Source of the DNA: Ideonella_A intermedia_A
GTDB taxonomy: Bacteria > Pseudomonadota > Gammaproteobacteria > Burkholderiales > Burkholderiaceae_C
NCBI GenBank assembly: GCA_943370175.1
Contig: CALRPU020000006.1
Location: 62,001 to 126,000 of the forward strand
Direction of reading: 5' to 3'
DNA length: 64,000 nt
The translations under genes and the position numbers were made by a program. The notes beneath the pieces are model-generated. The model was not told the DNA's origin. It did no database searches and saw only the letters and a program-made list of their open reading frames with translations. Below are positions 7,716 to 17,745 of this stretch, piece by piece (positions within the stretch are counted from its first letter, which is position 1; each line of letters opens with the position of its first letter).

Positions 7716-8336
7716 ATGCAAAAACTCCTGCTCACCGTGGACCGCGTGTCCACCTTCATCGGCAAGGTCTTCGCCTGGGCCGCGCTGGTGCTCACCTTCC
7801 TGATCGCCTGGGAGGTGTTCAGCCGCTACGTGCTGAACAAACCCCACGCCTGGGTGCTGGACGTGCAGATCATGCTGTACGGCACCCTCTTCATGACCGC
7901 GGGCGCTTACACGCTCAGCAAGAACGGTCACGTGCGCGGCGACGTGCTGTACGGATTCTTCAAGCCGCGCACCCAAGCGACGGTGGACCTGGTGCTGTAT
8001 TTCGTGTTCTTCCTGCCAGGGGTGTTCGCGATGACGTGGGCCGGCTGGAGCTTCTTCAGCGACGCGCTGGCCATCCGTGAACAGACCTTCTCGGCCGACG
8101 CGCTGCCGATCTACCCGTTCAAGTTCATGCTGCCCTTCGCCGGGGCCTTCTTGCTGCTGCAAGGCATCGTCGAGATCATCCGCTGCGTGATCTGCATCCG
8201 CGACGGCGAATGGCCCTCGCGCGACCAGGACGTCGAAGAGGTGGACGTCGACAAGCTCAAGGCCATGGTCCACGTCAAGGACGAGGACATCGCCGCACTG
8301 GACAAGTACGTGACCAAGGAAGGGAGCGCCCGATGA
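7716..8336 (+). CDS. dctQ: TRAP transporter small permease (DctQ type)
   Basis: A 206-residue inner-membrane subunit with four hydrophobic segments (about 20-40, 52-72, 90-115, 132-155). FLIAWEVFSRYVLNKPHAWVLDVQIML carries the conserved RY-x-x-x-x-P/W core of DctQ proteins. The C-terminus is longer and more acidic than usual (about residues 168-206, rich in Asp, Glu and Lys) and should lie in the cytoplasm. A GAGG sequence precedes ATG 7716. The stop overlaps the dctM start by ATGA. Confidence 0.92.
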   Translation: MQKLLLTVDRVSTFIGKVFAWAALVLTFLIAWEVFSRYVLNKPHAWVLDVQIMLYGTLFMTAGAYTLSKNGHVRGDVLYGFFKPRTQATVDLVLYFVFFLPGVFAMTWAGWSFFSDALAIREQTFSADALPIYPFKFMLPFAGAFLLLQGIVEIIRCVICIRDGEWPSRDQDVEEVDVDKLKAMVHVKDEDIAALDKYVTKEGSAR

Positions 8337-10429
8337 GCGGCGGATTCAAGTTGCGCAAGGAGCTGTGGTTTGGCTTCTCGCTGATGGGGCTCATCCTCAT
8401 CGCGGCGGCCACGATGCTGCTGTCGGCCGAAACCATCACCAACGGCCACATCGGCCTGCTGATGCTGTCGCTGGTGGTGGCCGCGATCATGCTGGGCTTC
8501 CCGACCGCGTTCACGCTGATGGGCATGGGCATGCTGTTCGCCTACTTTGCCTACCACTCGGGGGGCCAGACCTCGGCCGGCGCGATCAAGCAGACGCTGG
8601 ACCTGATGGTGCAGCGGGCGTATTCGGTGATGTCCAACGACGTGCTGATCTCGATCCCGCTGTTCGTCTTCATGGGCTACCTGGTCGAGCGGGCCAACCT
8701 GATCGAGAAGCTGTTCAAGAGCCTGCACCTGGCGCTGGTGCGGCTGCCGGGCGCGCTGGCGGTGGCCACGCTGGTCACCTGCGCGGTGTTCGCCACGGCC
8801 ACCGGCATCGTCGGTGCGGTGGTCACGCTGATGGGCCTGCTGGCGCTGCCGGCGATGCTGCGCGCGGGCTACAGCGTGCAGCTGTCGGCCGGGGCCATCA
8901 CGGCGGGCGGCTGCCTGGGCATCCTGATCCCGCCGTCGGTCATGTTGATCGTCTATGGCGCGACCGCGGGCGTGTCAGTGGTCAAGCTGTACGCGGGCGC
9001 CTTCTTCCCGGGCCTGATGCTGGCCGGCCTGTACATCCTGTACGTGATCATCGTGGCCAAGATCAAGCCGTCGATGGCGCCGCCGCTGCCGATGGCCGAG
9101 CGTTACGTGCCGCTGCCCGCGATGACCGAAAAGATCGCCACCTCGGGTGACCAGCGTGCGCTGGCCGGCCTGCTGGGCGCATTGAAGGGCAAGCGCAACG
9201 CCGAGGTGCCGACCGCACACATCGTCAAGGAACTGTTCATCACGCTGCTGCCGCTGATCCTGTTCGCGGTGGTCGCCATCACCAGCTACCGCACCGTGAC
9301 CAGTGGCCCCGACGCCGCCGAGGCATCGACGATGCAGCGCATCGGCGAAGGCCCCAGCGCCGCACCCGCCAGCCCGGGCGGCCTGCAGGAGCCGCCATCG
9401 TCCGCCGGTGGCGGCCTGGCCGAGCCGCCAGGCGCCAGCGGTGGCGTGAAAGAGCCCCCGGGCGCCTCGGACGCCGTCAAGGAACCGCCGGGCGCCTCTG
9501 GCGTCAGCGAGCCCCCGGGTGCATCGGCGGTGAAGGAGCCCCCCGGCGCGGATGGCGTCAAGGAGCCGCCCGGTGCCGCCCCCGCCTTGAGCGTGCCCCC
9601 GGGCAGCAGCGACCTGAAGGCGCCCCCGGGCGCCACCGCCGGCCCGGCCGGTGCGGCCGCCGAAGCCCCCAGCAAACCCGCCCCGCGCGGCTACTGGATC
9701 GGCGTGGGCGTGGGTGCCCTGGCCATGCTGGTGTACTACGGCCTGCTGAGCTTCACGCGGCTGGAAGTCTTCAAGATGCTGCTGGCCAGCTTCTTCCCGC
9801 TGCTGATCCTGATCGGCGCGGTGCTGGGCAGCATCGTGATGGGCCTGGCCACGCCAACCGAGGCGGCGGCCATGGGCGCGCTCGGCGGCCTGCTGCTGGC
9901 GGCGGCCTACCGCCAGCTGAACATGAACGTGCTCAAGGAGAGCGTCTACCTCACGGCCAAGACCTCGGCCATGGTGTGCTGGCTCTTCGTGGGCTCGGCC
10001 ATCTTCTCGGCGGCGTTCGCGCTGCTGGGCGGTCAGGAGCTGGTCGAGAAGTGGGTGCTGGGCATGAACCTCAGCAAGACCGAATTCCTGATCCTCAGTC
10101 AGGTGATCATCTTCATCCTTGGCTGGCCGCTGGAGTGGACCGAGATCATCGTGATCTTCATGCCCATCTTCATCCCGCTGCTGGACAACTTCGGCGTCGA
10201 CCCGCTGTTCTTCGGCCTGCTGGTGGCGTTGAACCTGCAGACGGCCTTCCTGAGCCCGCCGGTGGCGATGGCGGCCTTCTACTTGAAGGGCGTGAGCCCG
10301 CCGCACGTGTCGTTGAACCAGATCTTCGCCGGCATGTTGCCCTTCATGGGCATCCAGGTGATCGCCATCATCCTGCTGTACCAGTTCCCGGGCATCGGCC
10401 TGTGGATGCCGAGCGTGCTCTACAAGTAA
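8333..10429 (+). CDS. dctM: TRAP transporter large permease (DctM type) with a PPG-repeat loop
   Basis: The 12-helix transport subunit that couples sodium entry to solute uptake. At 698 residues it is much longer than the usual 425-450. Normal DctM sequence runs to about residue 320 (TATGIVGAVVTLMGLLALPAMLRAGY and GGCLGILIPPSVMLIVYG are typical), followed by a low-complexity insert at about 350-440 with nine PPG repeats, then the rest of the permease (IGAVLGSIVMGLATPTEAAAMGALG onward). The insert lies in a hydrophilic loop between helices, so transport could be intact. It overlaps dctQ by ATGA and ends five bases before ravA. The mannitol/chloroaromatic TRAP branch is known for longer loops; this repeat is unusual. 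Confidence 0.93.
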   Translation: MSGGFKLRKELWFGFSLMGLILIAAATMLLSAETITNGHIGLLMLSLVVAAIMLGFPTAFTLMGMGMLFAYFAYHSGGQTSAGAIKQTLDLMVQRAYSVMSNDVLISIPLFVFMGYLVERANLIEKLFKSLHLALVRLPGALAVATLVTCAVFATATGIVGAVVTLMGLLALPAMLRAGYSVQLSAGAITAGGCLGILIPPSVMLIVYGATAGVSVVKLYAGAFFPGLMLAGLYILYVIIVAKIKPSMAPPLPMAERYVPLPAMTEKIATSGDQRALAGLLGALKGKRNAEVPTAHIVKELFITLLPLILFAVVAITSYRTVTSGPDAAEASTMQRIGEGPSAAPASPGGLQEPPSSAGGGLAEPPGASGGVKEPPGASDAVKEPPGASGVSEPPGASAVKEPPGADGVKEPPGAAPALSVPPGSSDLKAPPGATAGPAGAAAEAPSKPAPRGYWIGVGVGALAMLVYYGLLSFTRLEVFKMLLASFFPLLILIGAVLGSIVMGLATPTEAAAMGALGGLLLAAAYRQLNMNVLKESVYLTAKTSAMVCWLFVGSAIFSAAFALLGGQELVEKWVLGMNLSKTEFLILSQVIIFILGWPLEWTEIIVIFMPIFIPLLDNFGVDPLFFGLLVALNLQTAFLSPPVAMAAFYLKGVSPPHVSLNQIFAGMLPFMGIQVIAIILLYQFPGIGLWMPSVLYK
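9389..9637 (+). repeat. in-frame PPG repeat array in dctM
   Basis: About nine imperfect units of roughly ten codons encode motifs such as KEPPGAS, SEPPGAS, KEPPGAD, SVPPGSS and KAPPGAT (protein residues about 353-435). The unit core is GAG-CC-CCN-GGC. Codon variation between units argues against very recent expansion of all copies. Confidence 0.9.
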
Positions 10430-10434
10430 AGGCC

Positions 10435-11868
10435 ATGACCGACCGGCGAACCCGGCTGACCCAACTGATCGGGCGGCTCGAAGCCGGTCTGCTGGAGCGC
10501 GGCACCGCCGTCCGGTTGTGCCTGCTGGCCGCCCTCGCCGGTGAGCACGTGCTGCTCATCGGCCCGCCGGGCACCGCCAAGAGCGAACTGGCGCGGCGGC
10601 TGCGCGGCGCCTTTGCCGAGGCCCGCTACTTCGAGCGCCTGCTGACCCGCTTCTCGACGCCCGAGGAGCTGTTCGGCCCCTTGTCGCTGAAGGCGCTGGA
10701 AGACGACCGCTACGAGCGGCTGGTGGACGGCTACCTGCCCACGGCCGGCATCGCCTTCCTGGACGAGGTCTTCAAGGCCAACTCGGCCATCCTGAACGCG
10801 TTGCTGACGCTGCTGAACGAACGCCAGTTCGACAACGGCCACCACCGCCTGCCCACGCCGCTGGTCAGCGTGGTCGGCGCCAGCAACGAGGTGCCCGCCG
10901 ACGAGGCGCTGCTGGCCTTCTACGACCGCTTCCTGCTGCGCGTGCCGGTGGCGCCGGTCAGCGCGGAAGCCTTTGCCGACCTGCTGAACCTGCAGCGGCC
11001 GCCCGCGGCGTTGGCGGCCGACGGCCTTGCGGCGGGCGAGGCGACCGCGACACAGGCCGCGGCCATCACCCCGGCCGAGCGCGCGCAATGGCAGGCCGCG
11101 CGCGAGGCGGTGCCGCTGTCGGACGCCGCCGTGCAGGCCTTGATGGCCCTGCGCACGCACACGCAGGCCATGGGGCTGGCGGTGTCCGACCGCCGCTGGC
11201 GCCAGCTGGCCGGCCTGATGCGCACCGCGGCCTGCACCGAAGGCCGCACCGAGGTCGATGTGCTGGACCTGTGGCTGGCCCCGCACGCCGTGGCGCACGA
11301 GCCCGCGCAGGTGGCGCCGCTGTGGCAGTGGGTGGCGCGCGAGGTGCTGGGTGTGGCGGTGCACGAGGCCGCGTGGCTGGGCCGCGCGGCAGAGGCCTTC
11401 GAGAAGCAGCTCGACCTGGAAGCCAGCGCCCGCAACGACCAGACCGACAGCGCGGCCGGCAAGCTTTCGCTGGCGCGCGCCATCGGCGGCAGCCGCGCCG
11501 AGGACGAACAAGGCCTGCTGCGCATGGCCACCCAGGCGCTGGAAGACCACCTGCGGGTGCGCTACAGCCCGGTGCACATCGCCGCCCGCACCGCGCAGGT
11601 GGACGAGGCCCTGGCCGTTGCGCGGCAAGGCCTGGCCGAGCACGCCGAACGCCTGGACGCGCTGCGCGCCCGGCTGGCCGACCGCCTGTGGTGGCCGCCG
11701 GCCTTGCGCGCCGAGTTGCTGCACACGCTGGCCGGCAACCTGGCCCGCTGGCAGGCGCTGTGCACCCGCCTGCAGGCCACGCGCGACGGCTTTGCCGCCC
11801 TGCCGGTGGACCGCGAGGCCGACGCCGCCAGCGCCCGGCCCCCGCAACCGGTGCCCGTGGACGCCTGA
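10435..11868 (+). CDS. ravA: MoxR-family AAA+ ATPase RavA
   Basis: A 477-residue cytoplasmic AAA+ ATPase. GPPGTAKSEL (Walker A at residues 43-50) is followed by RFSTPEELFGPLSLKALEDDRYERLVDGYL, then FLDEVFKA (Walker B, about 105-112) and NALLTLLNERQF. This run is diagnostic of RavA rather than other MoxR proteins. The region after residue 230 corresponds to the RavA lid and LARA-like parts but is diverged. In E. coli RavA forms hexamers and works with ViaA on respiratory complexes and stress lysine decarboxylase. Here it follows dctM by five bases and abuts viaA, so it is probably co-transcribed with the TRAP transporter. Confidence 0.88.
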   Translation: MTDRRTRLTQLIGRLEAGLLERGTAVRLCLLAALAGEHVLLIGPPGTAKSELARRLRGAFAEARYFERLLTRFSTPEELFGPLSLKALEDDRYERLVDGYLPTAGIAFLDEVFKANSAILNALLTLLNERQFDNGHHRLPTPLVSVVGASNEVPADEALLAFYDRFLLRVPVAPVSAEAFADLLNLQRPPAALAADGLAAGEATATQAAAITPAERAQWQAAREAVPLSDAAVQALMALRTHTQAMGLAVSDRRWRQLAGLMRTAACTEGRTEVDVLDLWLAPHAVAHEPAQVAPLWQWVAREVLGVAVHEAAWLGRAAEAFEKQLDLEASARNDQTDSAAGKLSLARAIGGSRAEDEQGLLRMATQALEDHLRVRYSPVHIAARTAQVDEALAVARQGLAEHAERLDALRARLADRLWWPPALRAELLHTLAGNLARWQALCTRLQATRDGFAALPVDREADAASARPPQPVPVDA

Positions 11869-13364
11869 TGCCGCCCGAGCGCGCCCCGCGGCGCGACCCG
11901 CTGGAACACCCCTACGACCACCTGCAGGACCTGCCGCGCACCCTGTGGCTGCCGGCCCTGGTGACCAGCGTCGGCCCCAGCGCCGAACGGCTGGCCCAGC
12001 TGCGTCCCTGGCTGGACGCGCTGCAGGCCGGCCACCTGCCCGACGCCCCCCTCGATTTCGGCGACCCGCAGGCCCTGGGCCCGCTGCGGGCGGTGGTGGC
12101 CGAGCTGGCCCTGCCGGCGCTGAGCCAGGGCTCGGCCGCCCTGAGCGAGCAGGTGCTGCGCAGCCTGCTGTGGCACCTGGACCGCATCGTCGACCACCAG
12201 CCCACGCTGAGCCGCGCCGCGGCCATCGCCACAGCGGCGGCCGACTTCCGCACCGACTGGACGCTGGAAACCGGCGGCTGGGAAGAGGTGCTGTCGCTGA
12301 TGCAGGGCCTGGGCGACCTGGCCCACCTGCGCTGGGACGAACTGCGCGGCGTGCTGCGCAGCCGCGAATGGCGCGAAGCCCTGCGCATCAGCGCCCTGCT
12401 GCCCGACCTGCAGCCGCTGGCCGCGTTGATCCGCCGCCTGGGCCGCGCGCAGCGCAGCGTGGCGCCACCGCCGCGCGACGAAACCGTGGGCAGCGCCGCC
12501 GCGCCCCCGCGCCGCCAGGCCGTGCGCTGGCGCGAAACCCGGCTGCCCGGCGCGCCCGGCGAGCTGCGCGGCATCCGCCACACCGCGCAGCTGGAACAGA
12601 TGCTGGGCAGCGAAGCGGCGCTCATCCGCCACCCGGTGCTGCACAAGCTGTGGCGCGCCAAACGGGCCGAGGGCCGGCTGCTGGGCTACGACAGCGAAGC
12701 CGTGCTGCTGGACGCGGTGCCCGACCCCACCGGCCGCGCCGCGCCCCTGCCGGCCCGGCGCGAACCCGAGGCGCGCGAACGCGGGCCGATCATCCTGTGC
12801 ATCGACACCTCCGGGTCCATGCAGGGCGCGCCCGAGAACGTCGCCAAGGCCGTGGCGCTGGAAACCCTGCGCGTGGCCCACCGCGAGCAACGCGGCTGCC
12901 TGCTGATCGCCTTCGGCGGCCCGGGCGAGCTGGTCGAACACCCCCTGGGCCTGGACCGCGACGGCCTGCGCGCGCTGCTCGACCTGATGGGCCAGGGCTT
13001 CGACGGCGGCACCGACGTGCAGACGCCGATCGAGCGCGCCATCGAACGGGTGCACGAGGCGCGCTGGGCCAGCGCCGACCTGCTGATCGTCAGCGACGGC
13101 GAATTCGGCTGCACCGCCGCCACGCTGCGCCAACTGGACACCGCGCGCGAAACCCTGGGCCTGCGCGTGCAGGGCGTGCTGGTGGGCGACCGCGAAACCA
13201 TCGGCCTGCTGGAAGTCTGCGACGACATCCACTGGCTGCGCGACTGGCGCCGCTACGCCGACGACCGCCCCCGCGACGTGCCCGTGCCGGTGCACACCTC
13301 CAGCCTGACCGCGCTGTACTTTCCCAACGCCCTGAGCGAGCGGGCCGCGCGGCACCGGCGGTGA
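11868..13364 (+). CDS. viaA: VWA-domain protein ViaA, partner of RavA
   Basis: A 498-residue cytoplasmic protein. The N-terminal two-thirds are helical and family-specific. The C-terminal von Willebrand A domain (about residue 300 onward) has a complete MIDAS metal site: DTSGSM, the threonine in GGTDVQTPIE and the aspartate in IVSDGEFG. RGPIILCIDTSGSMQG matches ViaA-type sequences. Its ATG shares one base with the ravA stop codon (11866-11868), indicating translational coupling and a 1:1 partnership. In E. coli ViaA stimulates RavA ATPase activity. Confidence 0.87.
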   Translation: MPPERAPRRDPLEHPYDHLQDLPRTLWLPALVTSVGPSAERLAQLRPWLDALQAGHLPDAPLDFGDPQALGPLRAVVAELALPALSQGSAALSEQVLRSLLWHLDRIVDHQPTLSRAAAIATAAADFRTDWTLETGGWEEVLSLMQGLGDLAHLRWDELRGVLRSREWREALRISALLPDLQPLAALIRRLGRAQRSVAPPPRDETVGSAAAPPRRQAVRWRETRLPGAPGELRGIRHTAQLEQMLGSEAALIRHPVLHKLWRAKRAEGRLLGYDSEAVLLDAVPDPTGRAAPLPARREPEARERGPIILCIDTSGSMQGAPENVAKAVALETLRVAHREQRGCLLIAFGGPGELVEHPLGLDRDGLRALLDLMGQGFDGGTDVQTPIERAIERVHEARWASADLLIVSDGEFGCTAATLRQLDTARETLGLRVQGVLVGDRETIGLLEVCDDIHWLRDWRRYADDRPRDVPVPVHTSSLTALYFPNALSERAARHRR

Positions 13365-13495
13365 CCGGGCCAAGGCCCCGGCCAGTGCTACGCTCGGTGC
13401 ACCCGCGCAACGCACCCGTTCAGCAAGCATTCAGCGCCCGGTCCGTCCGCCACGGCACCGCCGGTGCTGCCCGCCACCCATTCGGCCACCACCCC

Positions 13496-13966
13496 ATGTT
13501 CAACACCTCGCTCTGGACCCGGGCTGCCAGCATGGCCGCCGCGCTGCTGACTTGGGGGCCCCCCGCGCACGCGGGCAACGACTGGGTCGACGCCGAGGCC
13601 TGGGTCGGGCGCCACCCTTCGGAACGGGTGGTCCCGGGCAAGCCTGCCTTGCTGGCCCAGCCCGCCTTGCGCGCGCGGCTGCTTCACGTGCTGCCGGTGC
13701 AAGAGCAAGTTCGCCTGTCGCAGCTGAGCCAGGAAGAGCCCGTGCAAGCGCGCGACGGGCTGCTGGTGGTCCACCAGTGCCGCCCGGCGCAATGCCCGGC
13801 CGACTTGGCGATGGTCGTCATCGACCCGGTGAAGCAGGCGCTGTGGGTCGGCCTGTTCACACGCCGCGGCGGTGGCGCGGCCACGCGCTGGTACGCGTCC
13901 GGCGTCGACCAGGCCGCCTTGCCCGAAAGCCTTCGCCAGGAATTCCGCGCGCGGCACGGCAACTGA
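13496..13966 (+). CDS. exported protein resembling lysozyme inhibitor Ivy
   Basis: A 156-residue protein with a signal peptide (residues 1-26, ending AHAG). The mature part reads VRLSQLSQEEPVQARDGLLVV, then HQCRPAQC, then MVVIDPVKQALWVGLFT. This order of a short hydrophobic strand, a C-x-P-x-x-C loop, a strand and a G-L-F strand follows the Ivy fold, whose inhibitory loop in E. coli is CKPHDC. The histidine that enters the lysozyme active site is alanine here, so inhibition of c-type lysozyme is doubtful. The match is by pattern only. It stands alone after viaA and converges with the dehydrogenase gene; a GCC-rich triplet run lies between. Confidence 0.5.
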   Translation: MFNTSLWTRAASMAAALLTWGPPAHAGNDWVDAEAWVGRHPSERVVPGKPALLAQPALRARLLHVLPVQEQVRLSQLSQEEPVQARDGLLVVHQCRPAQCPADLAMVVIDPVKQALWVGLFTRRGGGAATRWYASGVDQAALPESLRQEFRARHGN

Positions 13967-14010
13967 CCGGCGGCGCGGGCCGCTGCTGCCGCCGCCGCCG
14001 CCGCGCAGGC

Positions 14011-15233
14011 TCAGGCCGGCGCGGCGGGCGAGCCCGTCGGTGACCCGTCCACCAGCCCATCCACCGCCGCGCTTGGCGGTGCGCGCAGCACCGCCGCGTC
14101 GTCCAGCCCGGCGCGGCCGTCCGCCATCGCCGCCTGGAAGGTGGCCAGCGCCAGCCGGGCGATGGGCGCGTCGGCGCCGGCGCGTTCGGCCATGGCCACC
14201 GCCAGGCCCAGGTCCTTGTGCAGCAGGCCGGTGCGCGCGCGCGGCGGCTGCAGGTCGCCGGCCAGCGCCCGCGGCGCGCGGTCGCCGAGGATCCACGAGG
14301 CACCGCTGGACACAAGGACCAGGTCCATCAGCCGCTGGCGGTCCAGGCCCAGGCGGTCGGCGAGCGCCAGGGCTTCGGCGCCGGCGGCCAGGTGCACGCC
14401 GGCCAGCAGGTTGTTGACGAGCTTGGTGCGCGCACCGTCGCCGACGCGCTCGCCCACGCGGTGCAGGGGCGAGGCCATGCGGCGCAGCAGCGGCTCGCAG
14501 CGCTCGACCACGGCGGCGTCGCCGGCCACCATCATGGACATGGTGCCGGCCGCCGCGCGCGCGGGGCCGCCGGAAATCGGCGCGTCCAGGCTGGCAATGC
14601 CGTACTCGGCCAGGCGCCGCGCGAAGGACTCGGTGGCGTCGGGCGCGATGGTCGGGCACAGCAGCACGGTCGGCGCGGGCCGGTCGGCGCTGCGCCGGGC
14701 GTGGACAACGCCGTCGGGCACACGCGGTTCCTCCGCGTCCAGGGCCACGGGCGGCGGCAACGCCGACCCCGGGGGCGGCAATGCCGACGTCGGGGGCAGC
14801 AACGCCGGCCCCGCGGTCAGCGTCGGCGCCGCCAGGTCTGCGCGACCACCCACCGATGGCCGGCGGCCGAACAGCACCTCGTCGACCTGCGGCGCGTCCA
14901 CCACGGCGACCACCACCACCTCGCAGTGCGCCGCCAGGGCCGCCGGCGAGGCGTGCACCACCAGGCCTTGCTCGCGCGCCGCGCGCTCGACGGCGGGGTC
15001 GGTGTCGCGCACCGCCACGTCGACGCCCTGGCGCCGCAGGTTCATCGCCATCGCCCAGCCCATGGCGCCTGCGCCGATCACGCCGACGCGGGGCAGCGGC
15101 GGGGCATCGGGCGAGGCGGTCGGTGCGGTGTTGGGTGAGGTGTTGGGTGAGGTGTTGGGCGGGGTATCGGGTGGCGTGTCGGGTGGCGCGTTCGGCAGAA
15201 GGGTCGCCGCCCCGGCCGGCGACCGCGGGGCCG

Positions 15234-15237
<4 letters not shown>
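14011..15237 (-). CDS. NAD(P)-dependent beta-hydroxyacid dehydrogenase, L-threonate-dehydrogenase-like
   Basis: A 408-residue member of the 3-hydroxyisobutyrate/6-phosphogluconate dehydrogenase superfamily. The Rossmann motif VGVIGAGAMGWAM starts at residue 51; LDAPISGGPARAAAGTMSMM is the substrate loop; TKLVNNLLAGVHLAAGAEAL carries the catalytic lysine. The style is closest to threonate dehydrogenases (LtnD). Family members are about 300 residues; the excess is a Pro/Thr/Asn repeat at the N-terminus (18-47) and a Pro-rich insertion (about 105-150) between Rossmann strands. The likely start is GTG 15237, which overlaps the glpK stop by four bases (GTGA), so it is coupled to glpK. The substrate in this context is unknown. 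Confidence 0.75.
15097..15186 (-). repeat. coding PPDT/SPNT repeat at the dehydrogenase N-terminus
   Basis: Four-codon units read PPDT, PPDT, PPNT, SPNT, SPNT, APTA, SPDA in the protein (residues 18-47). On the plus strand a 12-base unit GTGTTGGGTGAG recurs almost exactly. It precedes the Rossmann fold and looks like a slippage-derived linker. Confidence 0.8.
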
Positions 15238-16760
<1,523 letters not shown>

Positions 16761-16791
16761 GGGGCGGGCTCCGGGCCGGGGCGGCGGGGCG

Positions 16792-17568
16792 TCACGGGGA
16801 CGCGGCGTCGCAGGTGATGCACGCCACCCCGGCCTCGGCCAGCAAGGCCGGGAAGGGTTCGGGCGGTGCGGTGTCGGTGAACAGGCGGTCGATCTGGTCC
16901 AGCCGGGCCAGCTCCACCATCGCCGGGCGGTTGAACTTGCTGTGGTCCGCGGCCAGCCACACCTGGCGCGACTGCGCCAGGATGGCGCGCGCCACCTTGA
17001 CCTCGCGGTAGTCGAAGTCGCGCAGGCTGCCGTCCGCTTCGATGGCGGAGATGCCGATCAAGGCGATGTCGACCTTGAACTGCTGCATGAAGTCGACCGT
17101 GGCCTCGCCCACGATGCCGCGGTCGCGCCCGCGCACCACGCCGCCGGCCACGATGACCTCGCAGTCGGGGTTGTCGCTGAGGATGGCGGCCACGTTCAGG
17201 TTGTTGGTGATCACGCGCAGGCCCTGGTGCTGCAGCAGCTCGCGGGCGATGGCCTCGGTGGTGGTGCCGATGTTGATGATCAGCGAGCAACCGGGCGGCA
17301 CCGCCTGCGCCACCGCGCGGGCAATGCACTGCTTGGCGCGCTCGTTGAGCTGCTGGCGTTGGCGGTAGGCGATGTTCTCGGTGGTCGACGCCGGCAGGCG
17401 CACCCCGCCGTGAAAGCGCGCCAGCAAGCCGGCGTCGGCCAGCAGGGCCACGTCGCGGCGCACGGTTTGCAGCGTCACGCCGAACTTCTCGGCCAGGGCC
17501 TCGACGGTGACGGAACCACGGGCGCGCACCTCGGTGAGCAATTCGGCCTGTCGCAGGTTGGGGGTCAT
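16792..17568 (-). CDS. glpR: DeoR-family transcriptional regulator, glycerol regulon repressor
   Basis: A 258-residue repressor. The N-terminal winged helix (about 5-58) has TPNLRQAELLTEVRARGSVTVEALAEKFGVTLQTVRRDVALL, the DeoR recognition helix region. The C-terminal sugar-phosphate sensor has INIGTTTEAIARELL, the phosphate-binding loop seen in GlpR, which binds glycerol 3-phosphate. The frame extends two codons upstream to a TTG; ATG 17568 is the normal start. It sits between glpK and the divergent glpD transport operon, so it most likely represses both and is relieved by glycerol 3-phosphate. Confidence 0.92.
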   Translation of the reverse strand: MTPNLRQAELLTEVRARGSVTVEALAEKFGVTLQTVRRDVALLADAGLLARFHGGVRLPASTTENIAYRQRQQLNERAKQCIARAVAQAVPPGCSLIINIGTTTEAIARELLQHQGLRVITNNLNVAAILSDNPDCEVIVAGGVVRGRDRGIVGEATVDFMQQFKVDIALIGISAIEADGSLRDFDYREVKVARAILAQSRQVWLAADHSKFNRPAMVELARLDQIDRLFTDTAPPEPFPALLAEAGVACITCDAASP

Positions 17569-17682
17569 GCACAAAAACAGCAGGAACTGGGCCGAGCGTA
17601 GCGCGCGGCTCAGGGTTCTCCATGGTGGTTTCCGCCCTTGTGCCCTGTTCGCTTCTCGGATAAAAAGAAAAAAGAAGCGCGC

Positions 17683-17702
17683 AAACGAACAAAAACGAAA
17701 AT
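17683..17702. promoter_or_regulatory. candidate GlpR operator between glpR and glpD
   Basis: AAACGAACAA followed by AAACGAAAAT gives two AAACGAA repeats ten bases apart, one helical turn, within an unusually A-rich patch (about 17655-17705). GlpR sites in other proteobacteria are built from TTCG/CGAA half-sites, so this fits in type. TTCGCTTCTCGG at 17649-17660 may be a further half-site. The patch is placed to control both the leftward glpR-glpK unit and the rightward glpD unit. Confidence 0.45.
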
Positions 17703-17745
17703 GCGCAGCGGCCCGGTCCGGGCCCGCCCTTCACCCCATCACGCC

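Noticed and set aside
9389..9637. Possible CRISPR or DNA-level satellite
   Set aside because: The units are in frame, degenerate at third positions and encode PPG motifs; there are no unique spacers.
10435..13364. MoxR-VWA pair as an anti-phage defence module
   Set aside because: Both proteins have RavA and ViaA hallmarks, no nuclease or effector gene is adjacent, and there is no defence-island context.
11258..13966. 902-codon plus-strand frame across ravA and viaA
   Set aside because: Only the last 156 codons (from 13496) have a signal peptide and a recognisable pattern; the rest is a shadow of ravA and viaA in another frame.
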